Shown piece after piece: positions 32,747 through 41,908 of a stretch of DNA of 64,000 nucleotides (its first letter is position 1; the number at the start of each line of letters is the position of its first letter). Below the pieces are notes generated by a model. The model was not told the DNA's origin. It was given only the letters and a program-made list of their open reading frames with translations, and searched no databases. The translations under genes and the position numbers were made by a program. The DNA is from Photobacterium frigidiphilum (GTDB lineage: Bacteria; Pseudomonadota; Gammaproteobacteria; Enterobacterales; Vibrionaceae): contig NZ_PYMJ01000022.1 in assembly GCF_003025615.1 (NCBI RefSeq), positions 35,186 through 99,185 on the forward strand, given 5' to 3'.

Positions 32747-35716
32747 ATGGTGAAGTTCGATTATCGCCACTGCGTAGAATTAACATACGCCTCAAAAAAT
32801 CCACGAAAGCCGTATCGACTCATGCTTTCTGCTGCTTTAATAAGCAGCTGTATGCTCAACCCTTCAGCACAAGCTGATATTGGTAGTACGCCTATTGTCG
32901 GTGCTTTCTATAATTCCACTCAGATCATTAAAGAAAAAATATATTCGGGTATCAATAAGACAGCAGTCACCACCCGTGATGCGACCTTATTTACGATTGG
33001 TGGTGTCACTTTAGACGCATACATACTAACACTTCCACTTGATGCTAAAGTGAAAGCTCGAGTTATCAGCCGCTTAACTAACCCTTTGTATTCAATACAA
33101 CTTGGGCACTTCTTGTATATGTTTTACGACCGCTATACCGGGTTAGAAAACACCGATATATTCAAAGAATATCTGCAAACGGTATACACAAAACAAGCTC
33201 TAAAGCAGTACGAGCACTCATTATTGAACTACGATGAACCCGATATAAATTCGACAGCAACAGCCGATAATACGGCTAAAAATACAGGGTTATCATTTAA
33301 TAATCAGTTCATCGCCTCAATGGTCACTATTTACGATACCCTTTTTAATAACGATGAATGGTTATTGGGTAATAATCTGCCTGAACGCTACACATACCTA
33401 ACGAAAAGCCCTGATGATCTGACTGCCATTAATACAATTCAAGCGTTAGTTATTGAGCTAATGGCCCAATATAGCCAATCGATAGAAGACGGTGAAATTA
33501 AAGCGGCAATCATGGCAATTATTGATGATGCCAAGCCTGAAAATGCCCATAAGCCAAATAATAAAGCTCAAGCAATCACAATAACCTTGGTCGATTTCGT
33601 TCGCTTAAATGTTTTAAAAGGCTACCGCCAATACTCATTAGAACAACACCGTATCGATGCATTCAGCCGTTGGATGGAAAATACATTCAATCAGAATCCG
33701 TCTGAGCTGATTCAATTTCTACAAAGCCAAAATAATAAACGTTATGGCGTACAAATAACGGTTGATGGTTTACAGCAAGGCATGATCAATGCGCTGGCAG
33801 GAAACAACTCACCGACTCAATCGTATAATCCATTTATTGATCATGCCTACGCTACGCATCTTAACGCGATTAAATACCAACCAAAACACGAAGAGACAAT
33901 CCAGCCTGAACACCAGCAACAGTTGGATTATTTAACATCGTTAGCAACAAATAACCCATCATCAACAAACGATGCGCATTACTTACCGTTCTTCAAATCT
34001 CTTTATCAAAACTATTCTCGTAGTATTGCGAAATCCGGTATTTCATCGACACCCACGATTAGCGTACGAAACCTTCCTATCATAATGACAGGGGCAAATG
34101 TAGCGGGTAATGACGGCACAGGCATTCCTAATTTTCACTTTGTTGACCGTGAAATAGATCGCGCCTATTACTTCTTCGGTAACGATGCTTTGCAACTCGA
34201 TCGCCTGATAGAAGATAACCATGTACAAACAATGTTTGATCGTCTTAATTACCTAAAAACCTTGAACTGTAATGCACAATACGATTGGAACGCACAGGTC
34301 AGTTATGACGGATTAATCAACCTCGGCGTCGGTGAAGCAATACGTGATTTTGGTGAGCAACGCTGTTTACGTGAACTCACTAACCGCGCAGAAGTTGAGA
34401 AAGAACTAAAAGCAGCAAGATCGGCCTTGATCAAGCAGATCAATAATTACCAAGACATTAGCCTATGGACACCGCTCACTCGTATTACCAAGAAAAAGCA
34501 CATCCATGAACAGATTGTTCAATTGGCACAACGTGATGAACAGGGTATGCCCGATTACACACTGATCTATAATCCATGGCCGGATCACTTTGCCCACTTC
34601 ACTGGCCCTTTCAGTGACGAGGTCATTGCGCCCACAGGGGAATTAAACCGCCTCGATTACTGGTTAACACAATTTACTCAAGCCTATAAAGATGCGGAAA
34701 TTTATGATCAAACATTGTGGGGAATGGCAGGTGATCATGGATTAACGCCCGTTTTCTATGCGTTAAACCCTGAAAAACAAGTACTAGAGCAACTCGAAAA
34801 AGACTATAGCATTACCTTAAAAATAGAAAAAATATCATCCGATGAGGGCGAAGGGCCAAAGATAACCAATGCACTGAACTATCCAACGAATAAAGGTATC
34901 GATGTTGTGGTTGCCTCGACAGCTGGAGGTAATTTCATGATGGATTTCTTTAACTCGGCACAGGGGTGGTCATTCCAACCTCATTACAACGAATTAACGC
35001 AATGGCGACCGCTAGATAGCACAGTTAAAGATAAATCCATCGATATGATCAGTGAGATCAGTAACCGCTTAAGTGAAACTCTCGACTATCTGGTTGTGCG
35101 TGAAAGTAACTGTAACCTCACCCGTTGTACTATTCGTCTTGTCGCTCATCGCGATGGTAAACGTATTGACGAAAGTATTCAGCGAGAGGGAGAACGGGCT
35201 TTTTATTCCTCACTCGCAACGAGTAACATACCGCAATTACTCGACATTGAGTCTACCAATCCTTATAGCCGAGCATTAACCCCGCAAGAACATTACGAAA
35301 AACAAAAACTCATTAAGATGTGTATCACAGACGCACAAGAAAATGATACTGATACCTGGTGTAATCAAAAGCAATGGCGACAGCTAACCAGTATGACGCC
35401 ACGGCCTGATTCGGTGAATCAGCTCGCCCATCTTTATGATGAAGATCGCGCAGGCACCGTTAATCTATTTCCCAAAGAAGGCATTGGTTATAACACCATA
35501 GTGCCAGGGCGACATGCTGGTGAACACTACCTTGAAAAAGATGCATTTATTGGATTCTGGGGCGCGCCAGTTGGTAATGGCGAACAATTAAAGTCGGTGG
35601 CTAATGGCTCACTCGCTCCCACAATTTATCAATACATCACACGCGAAAACGTCGTTGTTGGTGAAAATGGTTGGGGATTCCCATCAGTACTGCCTGAACT
35701 GGCAATAAAACCGTAA
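32747..35716 (+). CDS. Large exported alkaline-phosphatase-superfamily protein
   Basis: A 989-residue protein from the ATG at 32747 (GGAG 10 nt upstream). A long basic n-region is followed by a signal-like YRLMLSAALISSCMLNPSAQ. Residues to about 430 match no domain I know. The C-terminal part has metal-ligand motifs of the alkaline phosphatase/phosphodiesterase superfamily: NDGTGIPNFH (possible Thr nucleophile), PDHFAH (Asp613, His617), AGDHGLTPV (Asp663, His664) and PGRHAGEHY (His923). A phosphodiesterase, phosphatase or sulfatase is likely; the substrate is unknown. The N-terminal half, with repeated use of Tyr/Asn, is the novel part. It is a single-gene unit with its own terminator. Confidence 0.7.
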   Translation: MVKFDYRHCVELTYASKNPRKPYRLMLSAALISSCMLNPSAQADIGSTPIVGAFYNSTQIIKEKIYSGINKTAVTTRDATLFTIGGVTLDAYILTLPLDAKVKARVISRLTNPLYSIQLGHFLYMFYDRYTGLENTDIFKEYLQTVYTKQALKQYEHSLLNYDEPDINSTATADNTAKNTGLSFNNQFIASMVTIYDTLFNNDEWLLGNNLPERYTYLTKSPDDLTAINTIQALVIELMAQYSQSIEDGEIKAAIMAIIDDAKPENAHKPNNKAQAITITLVDFVRLNVLKGYRQYSLEQHRIDAFSRWMENTFNQNPSELIQFLQSQNNKRYGVQITVDGLQQGMINALAGNNSPTQSYNPFIDHAYATHLNAIKYQPKHEETIQPEHQQQLDYLTSLATNNPSSTNDAHYLPFFKSLYQNYSRSIAKSGISSTPTISVRNLPIIMTGANVAGNDGTGIPNFHFVDREIDRAYYFFGNDALQLDRLIEDNHVQTMFDRLNYLKTLNCNAQYDWNAQVSYDGLINLGVGEAIRDFGEQRCLRELTNRAEVEKELKAARSALIKQINNYQDISLWTPLTRITKKKHIHEQIVQLAQRDEQGMPDYTLIYNPWPDHFAHFTGPFSDEVIAPTGELNRLDYWLTQFTQAYKDAEIYDQTLWGMAGDHGLTPVFYALNPEKQVLEQLEKDYSITLKIEKISSDEGEGPKITNALNYPTNKGIDVVVASTAGGNFMMDFFNSAQGWSFQPHYNELTQWRPLDSTVKDKSIDMISEISNRLSETLDYLVVRESNCNLTRCTIRLVAHRDGKRIDESIQREGERAFYSSLATSNIPQLLDIESTNPYSRALTPQEHYEKQKLIKMCITDAQENDTDTWCNQKQWRQLTSMTPRPDSVNQLAHLYDEDRAGTVNLFPKEGIGYNTIVPGRHAGEHYLEKDAFIGFWGAPVGNGEQLKSVANGSLAPTIYQYITRENVVVGENGWGFPSVLPELAIKP

Positions 35717-35751
35717 AGCTGCGGTATTGAATAAAGAGTGATCAAATGCAA

Positions 35752-35780
35752 AAACAGCCCGATATGCGGGCTGTTTATTT
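35752..35780 (+). terminator. Terminator after the phosphatase-like gene
   Basis: AAACAGCCCG and CGGGCTGTTT form a 10-bp perfect stem with a 5-nt loop, then ATTTATT. Confidence 0.9.
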
Positions 35781-36015
35781 ATTAGTGACGAATATCCCTT
35801 CATAATAAAGATATAAAACGACTGACTACCTTGTGAACAAAACCTAATTTCGAGTAATACCTCGCTGATATTTATAGAAATATTGATCGTCGTTTCATTC
35901 TTGAAAATTGAGCTTTCACTCAAAAAACTATCTATTTCATCGATTCAGATTGATTATTACGCCTCGAAAGTTCGCCCTCCTCTCTTTTTAGAGGCAATAC
36001 TCAGCAAGGTGAAAA

Positions 36016-36174
36016 ATGAAAAAATCAATCATGTATCCACTCGTCGCATTCGCTGCTGTCGCGTTAGGTACTCATGCTCTTAACCATAATTGGTTTTCCG
36101 ATATAGAAGTCTCGTTCATGCTCTTACTGATTCCGGTAAGCACAATCATCGCTTCGGAACTGTTAAAAGCATAA
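36016..36174 (+). CDS. Small membrane protein, 52 residues
   Basis: A short reading frame with a strong AAGGTG 5 nt before the ATG. The product starts MKKSIMYPLVAFAAVALGTH and has a second hydrophobic stretch, VSFMLLLIPVSTIIASELL, so two membrane spans are likely, with a short polar loop (NHNWFSDIE) between. The first span could also be a signal peptide. I do not recognise the family. It stands alone between a terminator and an IS relic. Confidence 0.6.
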   Translation: MKKSIMYPLVAFAAVALGTHALNHNWFSDIEVSFMLLLIPVSTIIASELLKA

Positions 36175-36429
36175 ACAACAACCCTGCTATACGTTCATAA
36201 CCGCAACATGTAGAAATGTAGCCCTGCCAATAAAAGACAGCCCTACAAAGTATTGGAGACATGAAGCTATGTTAAATGAACTGCTTTTTGTATGAGATTA
36301 CATTCACCATGTAATCTCACACAGCCTCCACGCTTATAAATAACGTAGAACCACCCGATTAAATCAATCACTAACCCTGTAATTAACGACAACTTTCCTT
36401 TTTGTTCTATTCTGTTTAGAGCAACGTAA

Positions 36430-36545
36430 AATATCCCACTAAAACCGACACTATCCTCTTTGCTAGAGAATCAGGTTGTACTCACGGTCGTTATTTAACG
36501 CGTAGGTATGCTTCGTAAAATAATACTATTTGGCGTAAGTGACAT
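36430..36545 (-). mobile_element. Decayed IS5/IS903-type transposase fragment
   Basis: Read on the minus strand, the frame gives KHTYALNNDREYNLIL, stop, QRG, stop, which resembles the N-terminus of IS903-group transposases (their conserved EYN...LRQRG). The 25 bases at 36490-36514 are the exact reverse complement of 44326-44350 in the other IS relic. Two stops and indels show it is dead. Confidence 0.65.
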
Positions 36546-36547
36546 AT

Positions 36548-36574
36548 AAAAAAGCCAATCTAAATAGATTGGCC
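36548..36574 (-). terminator. Terminator after hcr
   Basis: GCCAATCTA and TAGATTGGC form a perfect 9-bp stem (36554-36573) with a 2-nt loop, and the minus strand continues TTTTTT. Confidence 0.85.
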
Positions 36575-36611
36575 ATGAAGACTATATTAAATGATGAAGC
36601 AATAATGAGTA

Positions 36612-37964
36612 TTAGTTGAGTGCTACAGCAACATCTTCCTCAACGGTACTTGAACAGGCTAATACAAACCCTAGTGCTATTTCTTCAGCGGTAAGCGTTT
36701 CAGTACTGGTCGACTTTACTGAGCCTTTGGTGACTTTACATTTACATGAACCACAAACACCAGCGCGACAAGCGCCAATAATAGGTACACCATTATTTTC
36801 TAATACTTCTAATAGTGATGAACCTTGTACTACCTCTTTCTCTACAGAAAAATCAGGAACGTGCAACATGACACTGGCTGTTGAAGCGTCTGATGAGATC
36901 TGATCTTGTTGCTCGTTATTTGCTGCAGGGGTAAAGCTTTCTTGGAAGAAGTTTGCCATATCGAAATCACTTTCTTGAGCAATATTCTCTACCGCTTTCA
37001 TAAAGCCAACAGGGCCGCACAGGAAGATAGTGCGTTCTTTCAGATCAGGATATAACTGTTGAATAACGTCTGAACTCACCATGCCAGTTTGATGTGACAA
37101 AGCACTGCTATCCGTCTTTTTATTAGCACTGTCATCAGCACTAAAACTTGCAAAACCTTCACTGTTTTCTAACAGTAATTGCACGTTAAAGTGTTTATGC
37201 TGAGAAAGTAACGTCTTCATTTCATCATGGAAGATAACGTTGTCTTTGTCTCGGGCACAGTGTAAGAATTCAATATCAGTATCGCTATCATGCGTTAACA
37301 ATGTTTTGGCTATCGACATGACGGGGGTGATACCACAACCCGCACTGATAAGCAGTAGTTTAGACTTGTGCTTGCAATCACTGCTATTGAATTGACCCGC
37401 AATGTTTAATGCTGACAAGCTATCACCGATATTTAGATTGTCTGCAAGCCAGTTAGACACTAAACCATCCGGTACGCGTTTAATCGTTAAGCGTAATTGT
37501 TTTTGTTGCGGTACAGAACTAATTGAATAAGCACGATAATGTGTTTTGTTATCTATTTTGACGGCTAATGTCACGAACTGACCGGGCTTAAAATCAAACA
37601 ATGTTTCATTGGCGGCTGCAAAGGTAAAGCTCATCGAGTCATGTGTTTCTACTTCACGTTTGACTAAGATTAATGCTGTTGTTGATGGTGACCATGGCGC
37701 TGGTTTTTTAATAGCATTTGCGGTTGATTCGCCAAGAGAGAGTGCAGCCAACTTTGGTTTAGCAAATAGCGGCTTTGCAAATGTTTTTGTGGTGTCTGAT
37801 TTAGCGGTATTCTGTGAATCACCACCGAGTGAAAAACTCAGCTTAGGTGTAGATAGCTTTGGTGATGAAGGTTTTGTTGATTGACCAAGACCTGAACTAT
37901 TTAGTTTAAGTGGCTTAAGAGCCGGTGCTGATAGTGTAGATGAAGGCGTTTTCGAAGAAGACAT
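36612..37964 (-). CDS. hcr: NADH oxidoreductase Hcr, with N-terminal extension
   Basis: The electron donor to Hcp. From the ATG at 37964 it has 450 residues, about 110-130 more than E. coli Hcr. Residues 1-90 are a Ser/Pro/Lys-rich, low-complexity extension with three loose copies of a KL-x-SLG motif. Then come the FAD domain (KPGQFVTLAVKID, HYRAYSISSVPQ), the NAD domain (LLISAGCGITPVMSIAKTLL, IFLCGPVGFMKAVENI), and a C-terminal plant-type 2Fe-2S ferredoxin domain with CRAGVCGSCKCKV and a late Cys in VLACSS. It lies downstream of hcp, separated by a 17-bp tandem repeat, and ends at a terminator. Confidence 0.92.
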   Translation of the reverse strand: MSSSKTPSSTLSAPALKPLKLNSSGLGQSTKPSSPKLSTPKLSFSLGGDSQNTAKSDTTKTFAKPLFAKPKLAALSLGESTANAIKKPAPWSPSTTALILVKREVETHDSMSFTFAAANETLFDFKPGQFVTLAVKIDNKTHYRAYSISSVPQQKQLRLTIKRVPDGLVSNWLADNLNIGDSLSALNIAGQFNSSDCKHKSKLLLISAGCGITPVMSIAKTLLTHDSDTDIEFLHCARDKDNVIFHDEMKTLLSQHKHFNVQLLLENSEGFASFSADDSANKKTDSSALSHQTGMVSSDVIQQLYPDLKERTIFLCGPVGFMKAVENIAQESDFDMANFFQESFTPAANNEQQDQISSDASTASVMLHVPDFSVEKEVVQGSSLLEVLENNGVPIIGACRAGVCGSCKCKVTKGSVKSTSTETLTAEEIALGFVLACSSTVEEDVAVALN

Positions 37965-38086
37965 TATTTGCACCCATGGCTGTAATAATTAAAGGTTGAA
38001 TGTGTGTAAGAAGGGGAATGAGCATTGATTAAAGTCGATCGATGTTTGATAACTGTCGAACGCCTTTAACCAATGCAGCATATGAT

Positions 38087-38171
38087 CGCTATTTATTAAC
38101 GAGTACTATTTATTAGCGAGCTCGATTTGCTAACGATCACTATTTATTAGCCAATACTATTTACCCGCTAA
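38087..38171. repeat. 17-bp tandem repeat between hcp and hcr
   Basis: Five units start at 38087, 38104, 38121, 38138 and 38155. Four contain CTATTTA; units 1, 2 and 4 carry CTATTTATTARC, unit 3 is degenerate (GATTTGCTAAC), and unit 5 includes the hcp stop codon and is partial. Confidence 0.85.
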
Positions 38172-39821
38172 CATAGTCGCTAAGTCAGTTTCAACATCGC
38201 CAACACTGCGCATATCAAAGTTATCTTGTAATGCTTTGATTAAGTTGTCAGTTAAGAATGCAGGTGCTGTTGGGCCGGTATAAATACCTTTGATGCCTAA
38301 AGCGAATAGCGTTAATAATACAACAATCGCTTTTTGCTCGAACCAAGATAAAACGATGCTTAATGGTAGCTCGTTCACACCACAATCAAACTCTTCTGCC
38401 AATGCTAACACTAACTGAATTGCAGAGTAAGTATCGTTACATTGACCCACATCTAATAGACGAGGAATACCATTGATGTCGCCAAATTCTTTCTTGTTGA
38501 AACGGTATTTACCACAAGCCAGAGTAAGTACAACTGAATCTTCAGGTGTATTAACAGCAATGTCAGTGAAGTAACTACGTTCTTCTTTATCACCGTCACA
38601 ACCGCCGATTAGGAAGAAGTGTTTGATGTTACCCGCTTTAACTTCATTGATAACTGCAGGTGCAGCAGCCATTAATGCATTGCGACCAAAGCCAACAGTA
38701 ATCATGTGTTCGATTTCAGTATGCGCAATACCTTCTTGTGCTAATGCACATTCGATAACTTGCGAGAAATCATCACCTTCAATATGAACAACACCAGGCC
38801 AGCCAACAATGCTACGCGTAAATAGACGATCTGCGTATTGACCTACGTTTGGATTGATTAGACAGTTAGATGTCATCACAATTGCGCCAGGGAAGTTAGC
38901 AAATTCTTTTTGTTGATTCTGCCAAGCGCTACCGAAGTTACCCACTAAGTGTGGGTACTTGTTTAATTCTGGGTAACCGTGTGCAGGTAACATTTCACCA
39001 TTGGTGTAAACGTTGATGCCTTTGCCTTCAGTCTGTTGTAGAATTTTTTCTAAATCATGTAAGTCATGACCAGAAACAAGAATACACTTACCAGCAACAG
39101 GTTTTACGTTTACTTGTGTTGGTTGTGGGTGACCAAAGGTATTTGTTTCGCCTCGGTCAAGTATTTCCATAATGCGGTAGTTAAGTAGACCAATTTGCAT
39201 TGATGTTTCAAGCAGAGCATTTGCATCTGTTGGATCAGTACCTAAGAACGCCATGATTTGGTGGTATTCAGCGCAGATTGATTCTTCACTTTGACCAAGT
39301 ACATTTGCATGTTCCATGTATGCTGCAGCACCTTTAAGGCCGTACAAACATAATAAACGTAGACCAATGATGTCTTCATGCAGTTCTTCGTGACCACGGT
39401 TTACAGCCGCTTCAGGTGCAAAGTTCATGATCTCTTCAGCGGTTGCTGGTAACACAAACTGCGCTGCTGGTGATAATTCAGGTAATACTTCACCAGCTGC
39501 TGCTGCTGCTGCCATTACTTGGGTGCTTAATTGAATCTTATAACGCTCGGCAATTTCAGTGTATTCAGTAATACGCTCTGGCACAAAGTTCACGTTAGTT
39601 AATGTAGAGAAGAAAGCACGTGGTGCCCAAGCATCAATTTCAGCATCGATAATGTTGTATTTACGCGCTAGTTCTGCCCAGAAAGATACGCCTTGCAAGT
39701 TAAATACTAATACGTCTTGTAGGTCAGACACATCAGCCGTTTTACCACACATACCTTGAGTATAAGAACAACCTTTAGCCGTAGGGGTTTGGACAGTTTG
39801 CTCACATTGAATACAGAACAT
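38157..39821 (-). CDS. hcp: Hydroxylamine reductase / hybrid cluster protein Hcp
   Basis: A cytosolic iron-sulfur-oxygen protein of 554 residues that reduces nitric oxide (and hydroxylamine in vitro) and functions under anaerobic nitrosative stress. The N-terminal cluster motif is C3-x2-C6-x11-C18-x6-C25, the enterobacterial 2Fe-2S type. Hybrid-cluster ligands are in GHEELHEDIIGL (Glu/His), VSGHDLHDLEKIL, MTSNCLINP, IGGCDGDKEERSYF, TLACGKYRFNKKEF and DVGQCNDTYSAI. It is preceded by a sigma-54 promoter and NorR sites, follows norR on the same strand, and precedes hcr. Confidence 0.97.
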   Translation of the reverse strand: MFCIQCEQTVQTPTAKGCSYTQGMCGKTADVSDLQDVLVFNLQGVSFWAELARKYNIIDAEIDAWAPRAFFSTLTNVNFVPERITEYTEIAERYKIQLSTQVMAAAAAAGEVLPELSPAAQFVLPATAEEIMNFAPEAAVNRGHEELHEDIIGLRLLCLYGLKGAAAYMEHANVLGQSEESICAEYHQIMAFLGTDPTDANALLETSMQIGLLNYRIMEILDRGETNTFGHPQPTQVNVKPVAGKCILVSGHDLHDLEKILQQTEGKGINVYTNGEMLPAHGYPELNKYPHLVGNFGSAWQNQQKEFANFPGAIVMTSNCLINPNVGQYADRLFTRSIVGWPGVVHIEGDDFSQVIECALAQEGIAHTEIEHMITVGFGRNALMAAAPAVINEVKAGNIKHFFLIGGCDGDKEERSYFTDIAVNTPEDSVVLTLACGKYRFNKKEFGDINGIPRLLDVGQCNDTYSAIQLVLALAEEFDCGVNELPLSIVLSWFEQKAIVVLLTLFALGIKGIYTGPTAPAFLTDNLIKALQDNFDMRSVGDVETDLATMLAGK

Positions 39822-39881
39822 TTAGGACTCCGTTATAATTATATTATTAATATCGAATTAACGATGATTTGGAGAACTAAT

Positions 39882-39898
39882 AGCACTTAACGTGCCAA
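39882..39898 (-). promoter_or_regulatory. Sigma-54 promoter of hcp
   Basis: On the minus strand TTGGCACGTTAAGTGCT has the GG and GC dinucleotides exactly 10 bp apart, as in TGGCAC-N5-TTGC. It lies about 61 bp before the hcp start and downstream of three NorR-type sites. Confidence 0.8.
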
Positions 39899-39931
39899 CT
39901 TTTATCTTATTGATTTTTAATGCTTTTGTTT

Positions 39932-39989
39932 TTTGTCGGTATAACACTTGATGTGGTTATTACAACGCACCCGATGTAATAATTACATC
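39932..39989. promoter_or_regulatory. Three NorR-type enhancer sites upstream of hcp
   Basis: GT-N7-AC cores lie at 39935-39945, 39953-39963 and 39976-39986. The last two are GATGTGGTTATTACAAC and GATGTAATAATTACATC, the second a perfect palindrome within a longer one (39966-39996). NorR is known to bind GT-N7-AC sites in threes upstream of sigma-54 promoters. Confidence 0.7.
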
Positions 39990-40008
39990 AAGTGCGTTTA
40001 TATTAATT

Positions 40009-41577
40009 TTATACTAGCTCTGCAGTACGTAATTCTTTGGGTTCAATGCCAAGCTTCTTCCCCATTTTGTATAAATTACCGCGATCCATCTGTAAAAAAT
40101 CCGCTGCTTGCGCCCACACAAAGTTTGATTGCTGTAAGGCATGGGAAATAAGCTTGGTTTGATAAGTTTCAACGGCACCGCGTAGTTCAAACGATGTCGT
40201 GGGCAGATCATTTGCTTCTGATTCTGCCGAGTAGGAGTAAGTATGACTCACTTCATCAGACAGGTGTTCCTGTAAGATCAAGCTTTGCTGTGCCTGAATA
40301 GCCCGTAGGCCTGCACGCATTAAGGTATGTTCTAATTCTCGGACGTTACCAGGCCAACTGTAACCCGTTAGTGCAGTTAAGGCTTTTGGGTGTAATTGTA
40401 ATTTAGCCACATTGAATTGGGTACGAACTCGGTCAAGTATATGCCCAGATAATACCGCTATATCACCTTGTCGATGACGCAGCGGGGGTACGTTTATTGG
40501 GAATACATTTAAGCGGTGAAATAGGTCACTTCGAAAACGACCTGCAGCGACTTCTTCGGTTAACTCACGGTTAGTGGCAGCGATAATGCGGACATTAACC
40601 ATTAAGTTCTTATCTGCACCGACACGTTGCACTTCACCTTGTTGGATAACGCGTAGCAATTTTGCTTGCATTAATAAAGGTAACTCACCAATTTCATCTA
40701 AGAATATCGTACCGCCATCAGCCAGCTCAAATTTACCTGCACGATGGCTGTTTGCGCCAGTAAAGGCACCTTTAACATGACCAAACAATTCACTTTCAGC
40801 CAGTGACTCTGGTAGTGCGGCGCAGTTTACGTAAATCATCGGCTGTGTGGCGCGTGACGAATTTGAATGTACAGCATGAGCGACGAGCTCTTTACCTGTG
40901 CCTGTTTCACCACTGATGAGTACCGCATAATCAGAGTAGGCAACCATACTGATATTATCACGCAGGCTTTGGATCTCGGGGCTTACACCCACTAACTCGC
41001 CACCTTTTTTGCGCGCTTCTTGGATCAAGACTTGATTCATGTTTTTCTGTTGGCGATGGCTTTTTCGTAGGGCTTCAACTTGATTTACATTTCTAATTGT
41101 CGCCGCGGCTAACGCTGCAAAGGTCGCAACGGTAATATCATCAATGCTGTTAAAAGCCCCGACCTGCATAGCGTCAAGAGTGATAAGCCCGACTAAATGA
41201 TCTTCAACATATAAACTACAACCCATACAGTCATGCACGTTTATCGAGCGGTTTGGATCATTTTTTAATAATCCATCAAATGGGTCGGGTAAAGTTGACG
41301 TTGCAGGAAATCGTACCGGCTCACGACTGGTTAAAATAGCGTGAAGACGAGGGTGTTGCTGCGGATCAAACTTCTGACCGAGTACTTCATCTGATAAACC
41401 ATTGACGGCAGCTGCAGACAATAAACCAGAATCATCCAGAATAAACAAAGCACTAGCATCACAAGGTAGTACTGATTGCAGTGACTGCATTAAACGTTGG
41501 TAATGGTGCCCTGAAGGCAAGTTTAAATTGAGATCGAGTGCAATTTGTAACATTGCTTGGTCGAGAGTCGTTTGCAT
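40009..41577 (-). CDS. norR: Nitric-oxide-responsive sigma-54 activator NorR
   Basis: A 522-residue enhancer-binding protein. The N-terminal GAF domain (about 20-170), where NorR carries its non-haem iron NO sensor, is followed by an AAA+ domain (about 190-430) with Walker A GETGTGKE, the sigma-54 contact loop GAFTGA, and Walker B GGTIFLDEIGEL. A C-terminal Fis-type HTH (FLQMDRGNLYKMGKKLGIEP) ends the protein. It is upstream of hcp-hcr on the same strand rather than divergent, and a NorR-type site lies 24 bp before its own start, which points to autorepression. The target genes are inferred from the hcp promoter. Confidence 0.93.
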   Translation of the reverse strand: MQTTLDQAMLQIALDLNLNLPSGHHYQRLMQSLQSVLPCDASALFILDDSGLLSAAAVNGLSDEVLGQKFDPQQHPRLHAILTSREPVRFPATSTLPDPFDGLLKNDPNRSINVHDCMGCSLYVEDHLVGLITLDAMQVGAFNSIDDITVATFAALAAATIRNVNQVEALRKSHRQQKNMNQVLIQEARKKGGELVGVSPEIQSLRDNISMVAYSDYAVLISGETGTGKELVAHAVHSNSSRATQPMIYVNCAALPESLAESELFGHVKGAFTGANSHRAGKFELADGGTIFLDEIGELPLLMQAKLLRVIQQGEVQRVGADKNLMVNVRIIAATNRELTEEVAAGRFRSDLFHRLNVFPINVPPLRHRQGDIAVLSGHILDRVRTQFNVAKLQLHPKALTALTGYSWPGNVRELEHTLMRAGLRAIQAQQSLILQEHLSDEVSHTYSYSAESEANDLPTTSFELRGAVETYQTKLISHALQQSNFVWAQAADFLQMDRGNLYKMGKKLGIEPKELRTAELV

Positions 41578-41600
41578 GCAGAAGCCTTAACATCGAGAGT

Positions 41601-41617
41601 GATGTGATTTTTACATC
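41601..41617. promoter_or_regulatory. NorR-type site upstream of norR
   Basis: GATGTGATTTTTACATC has the same GATGT-N7-ACATC arrangement as the hcp sites. It lies 24 bp before the norR start, a position suited to negative autoregulation. Confidence 0.65.
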
Positions 41618-41725
41618 ATGACGTAATGGCTGTAAATGGAAGTCTTTTGAAACGCCGCGATAACTGCGCTTTTGTTGATCTGGGCTAATTTAGCGCACAT
41701 ATCATTTACAATACGGCTTTAATGT

Positions 41726-41785
41726 AATGATGGCGTTTGGCGTTAATGGAATAATTGAGCAGTACCTGAGCGATTCAACAAAGCC
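41726..41785 (-). mobile_element. IS5/IS903-type end remnant, left of the LysR/DUF3179 cargo
   Basis: The terminus TTCAACAAAGCC (41774-41785) is the reverse of the IS903-group end GGCTTTGTTGAA. Inward from it come GGAATAATTGAG and AATGATGGCGTTT, both of which recur in the right-hand relic at 44188. About 90 bp present on the right are deleted here. The IS interior lies to the left, so the end faces the cargo genes. Confidence 0.65.
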
Positions 41786-41908
41786 AATAACGGGACATAT
41801 ATCCTCTGCTACCGCCCCTCTAATTGGTTAATTTTTAACAGTGATAACTATTCTGCAACAGAGGGACTGTGATAGACTTTATTGTTTCAGAACCAGGGGG
41901 TTAATCGT

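Larger units (their letters stand above)
36175..36611. other. 437-bp intergenic region with an IS relic
   Basis: No intact gene. The right half carries a decayed transposase fragment and the hcr terminator (listed separately). The left half (36175-36420) is featureless except for a short inverted repeat around GATTACATTCACCATGTAATC at 36296. Confidence 0.5.

Noticed and set aside
41821..41838. ATTGGTTAATTTTTA upstream of the LysR gene considered as a UxuR operator
   Set aside because: Only the left arm matches; the region is AT-rich and lies in the IS-flanked segment.
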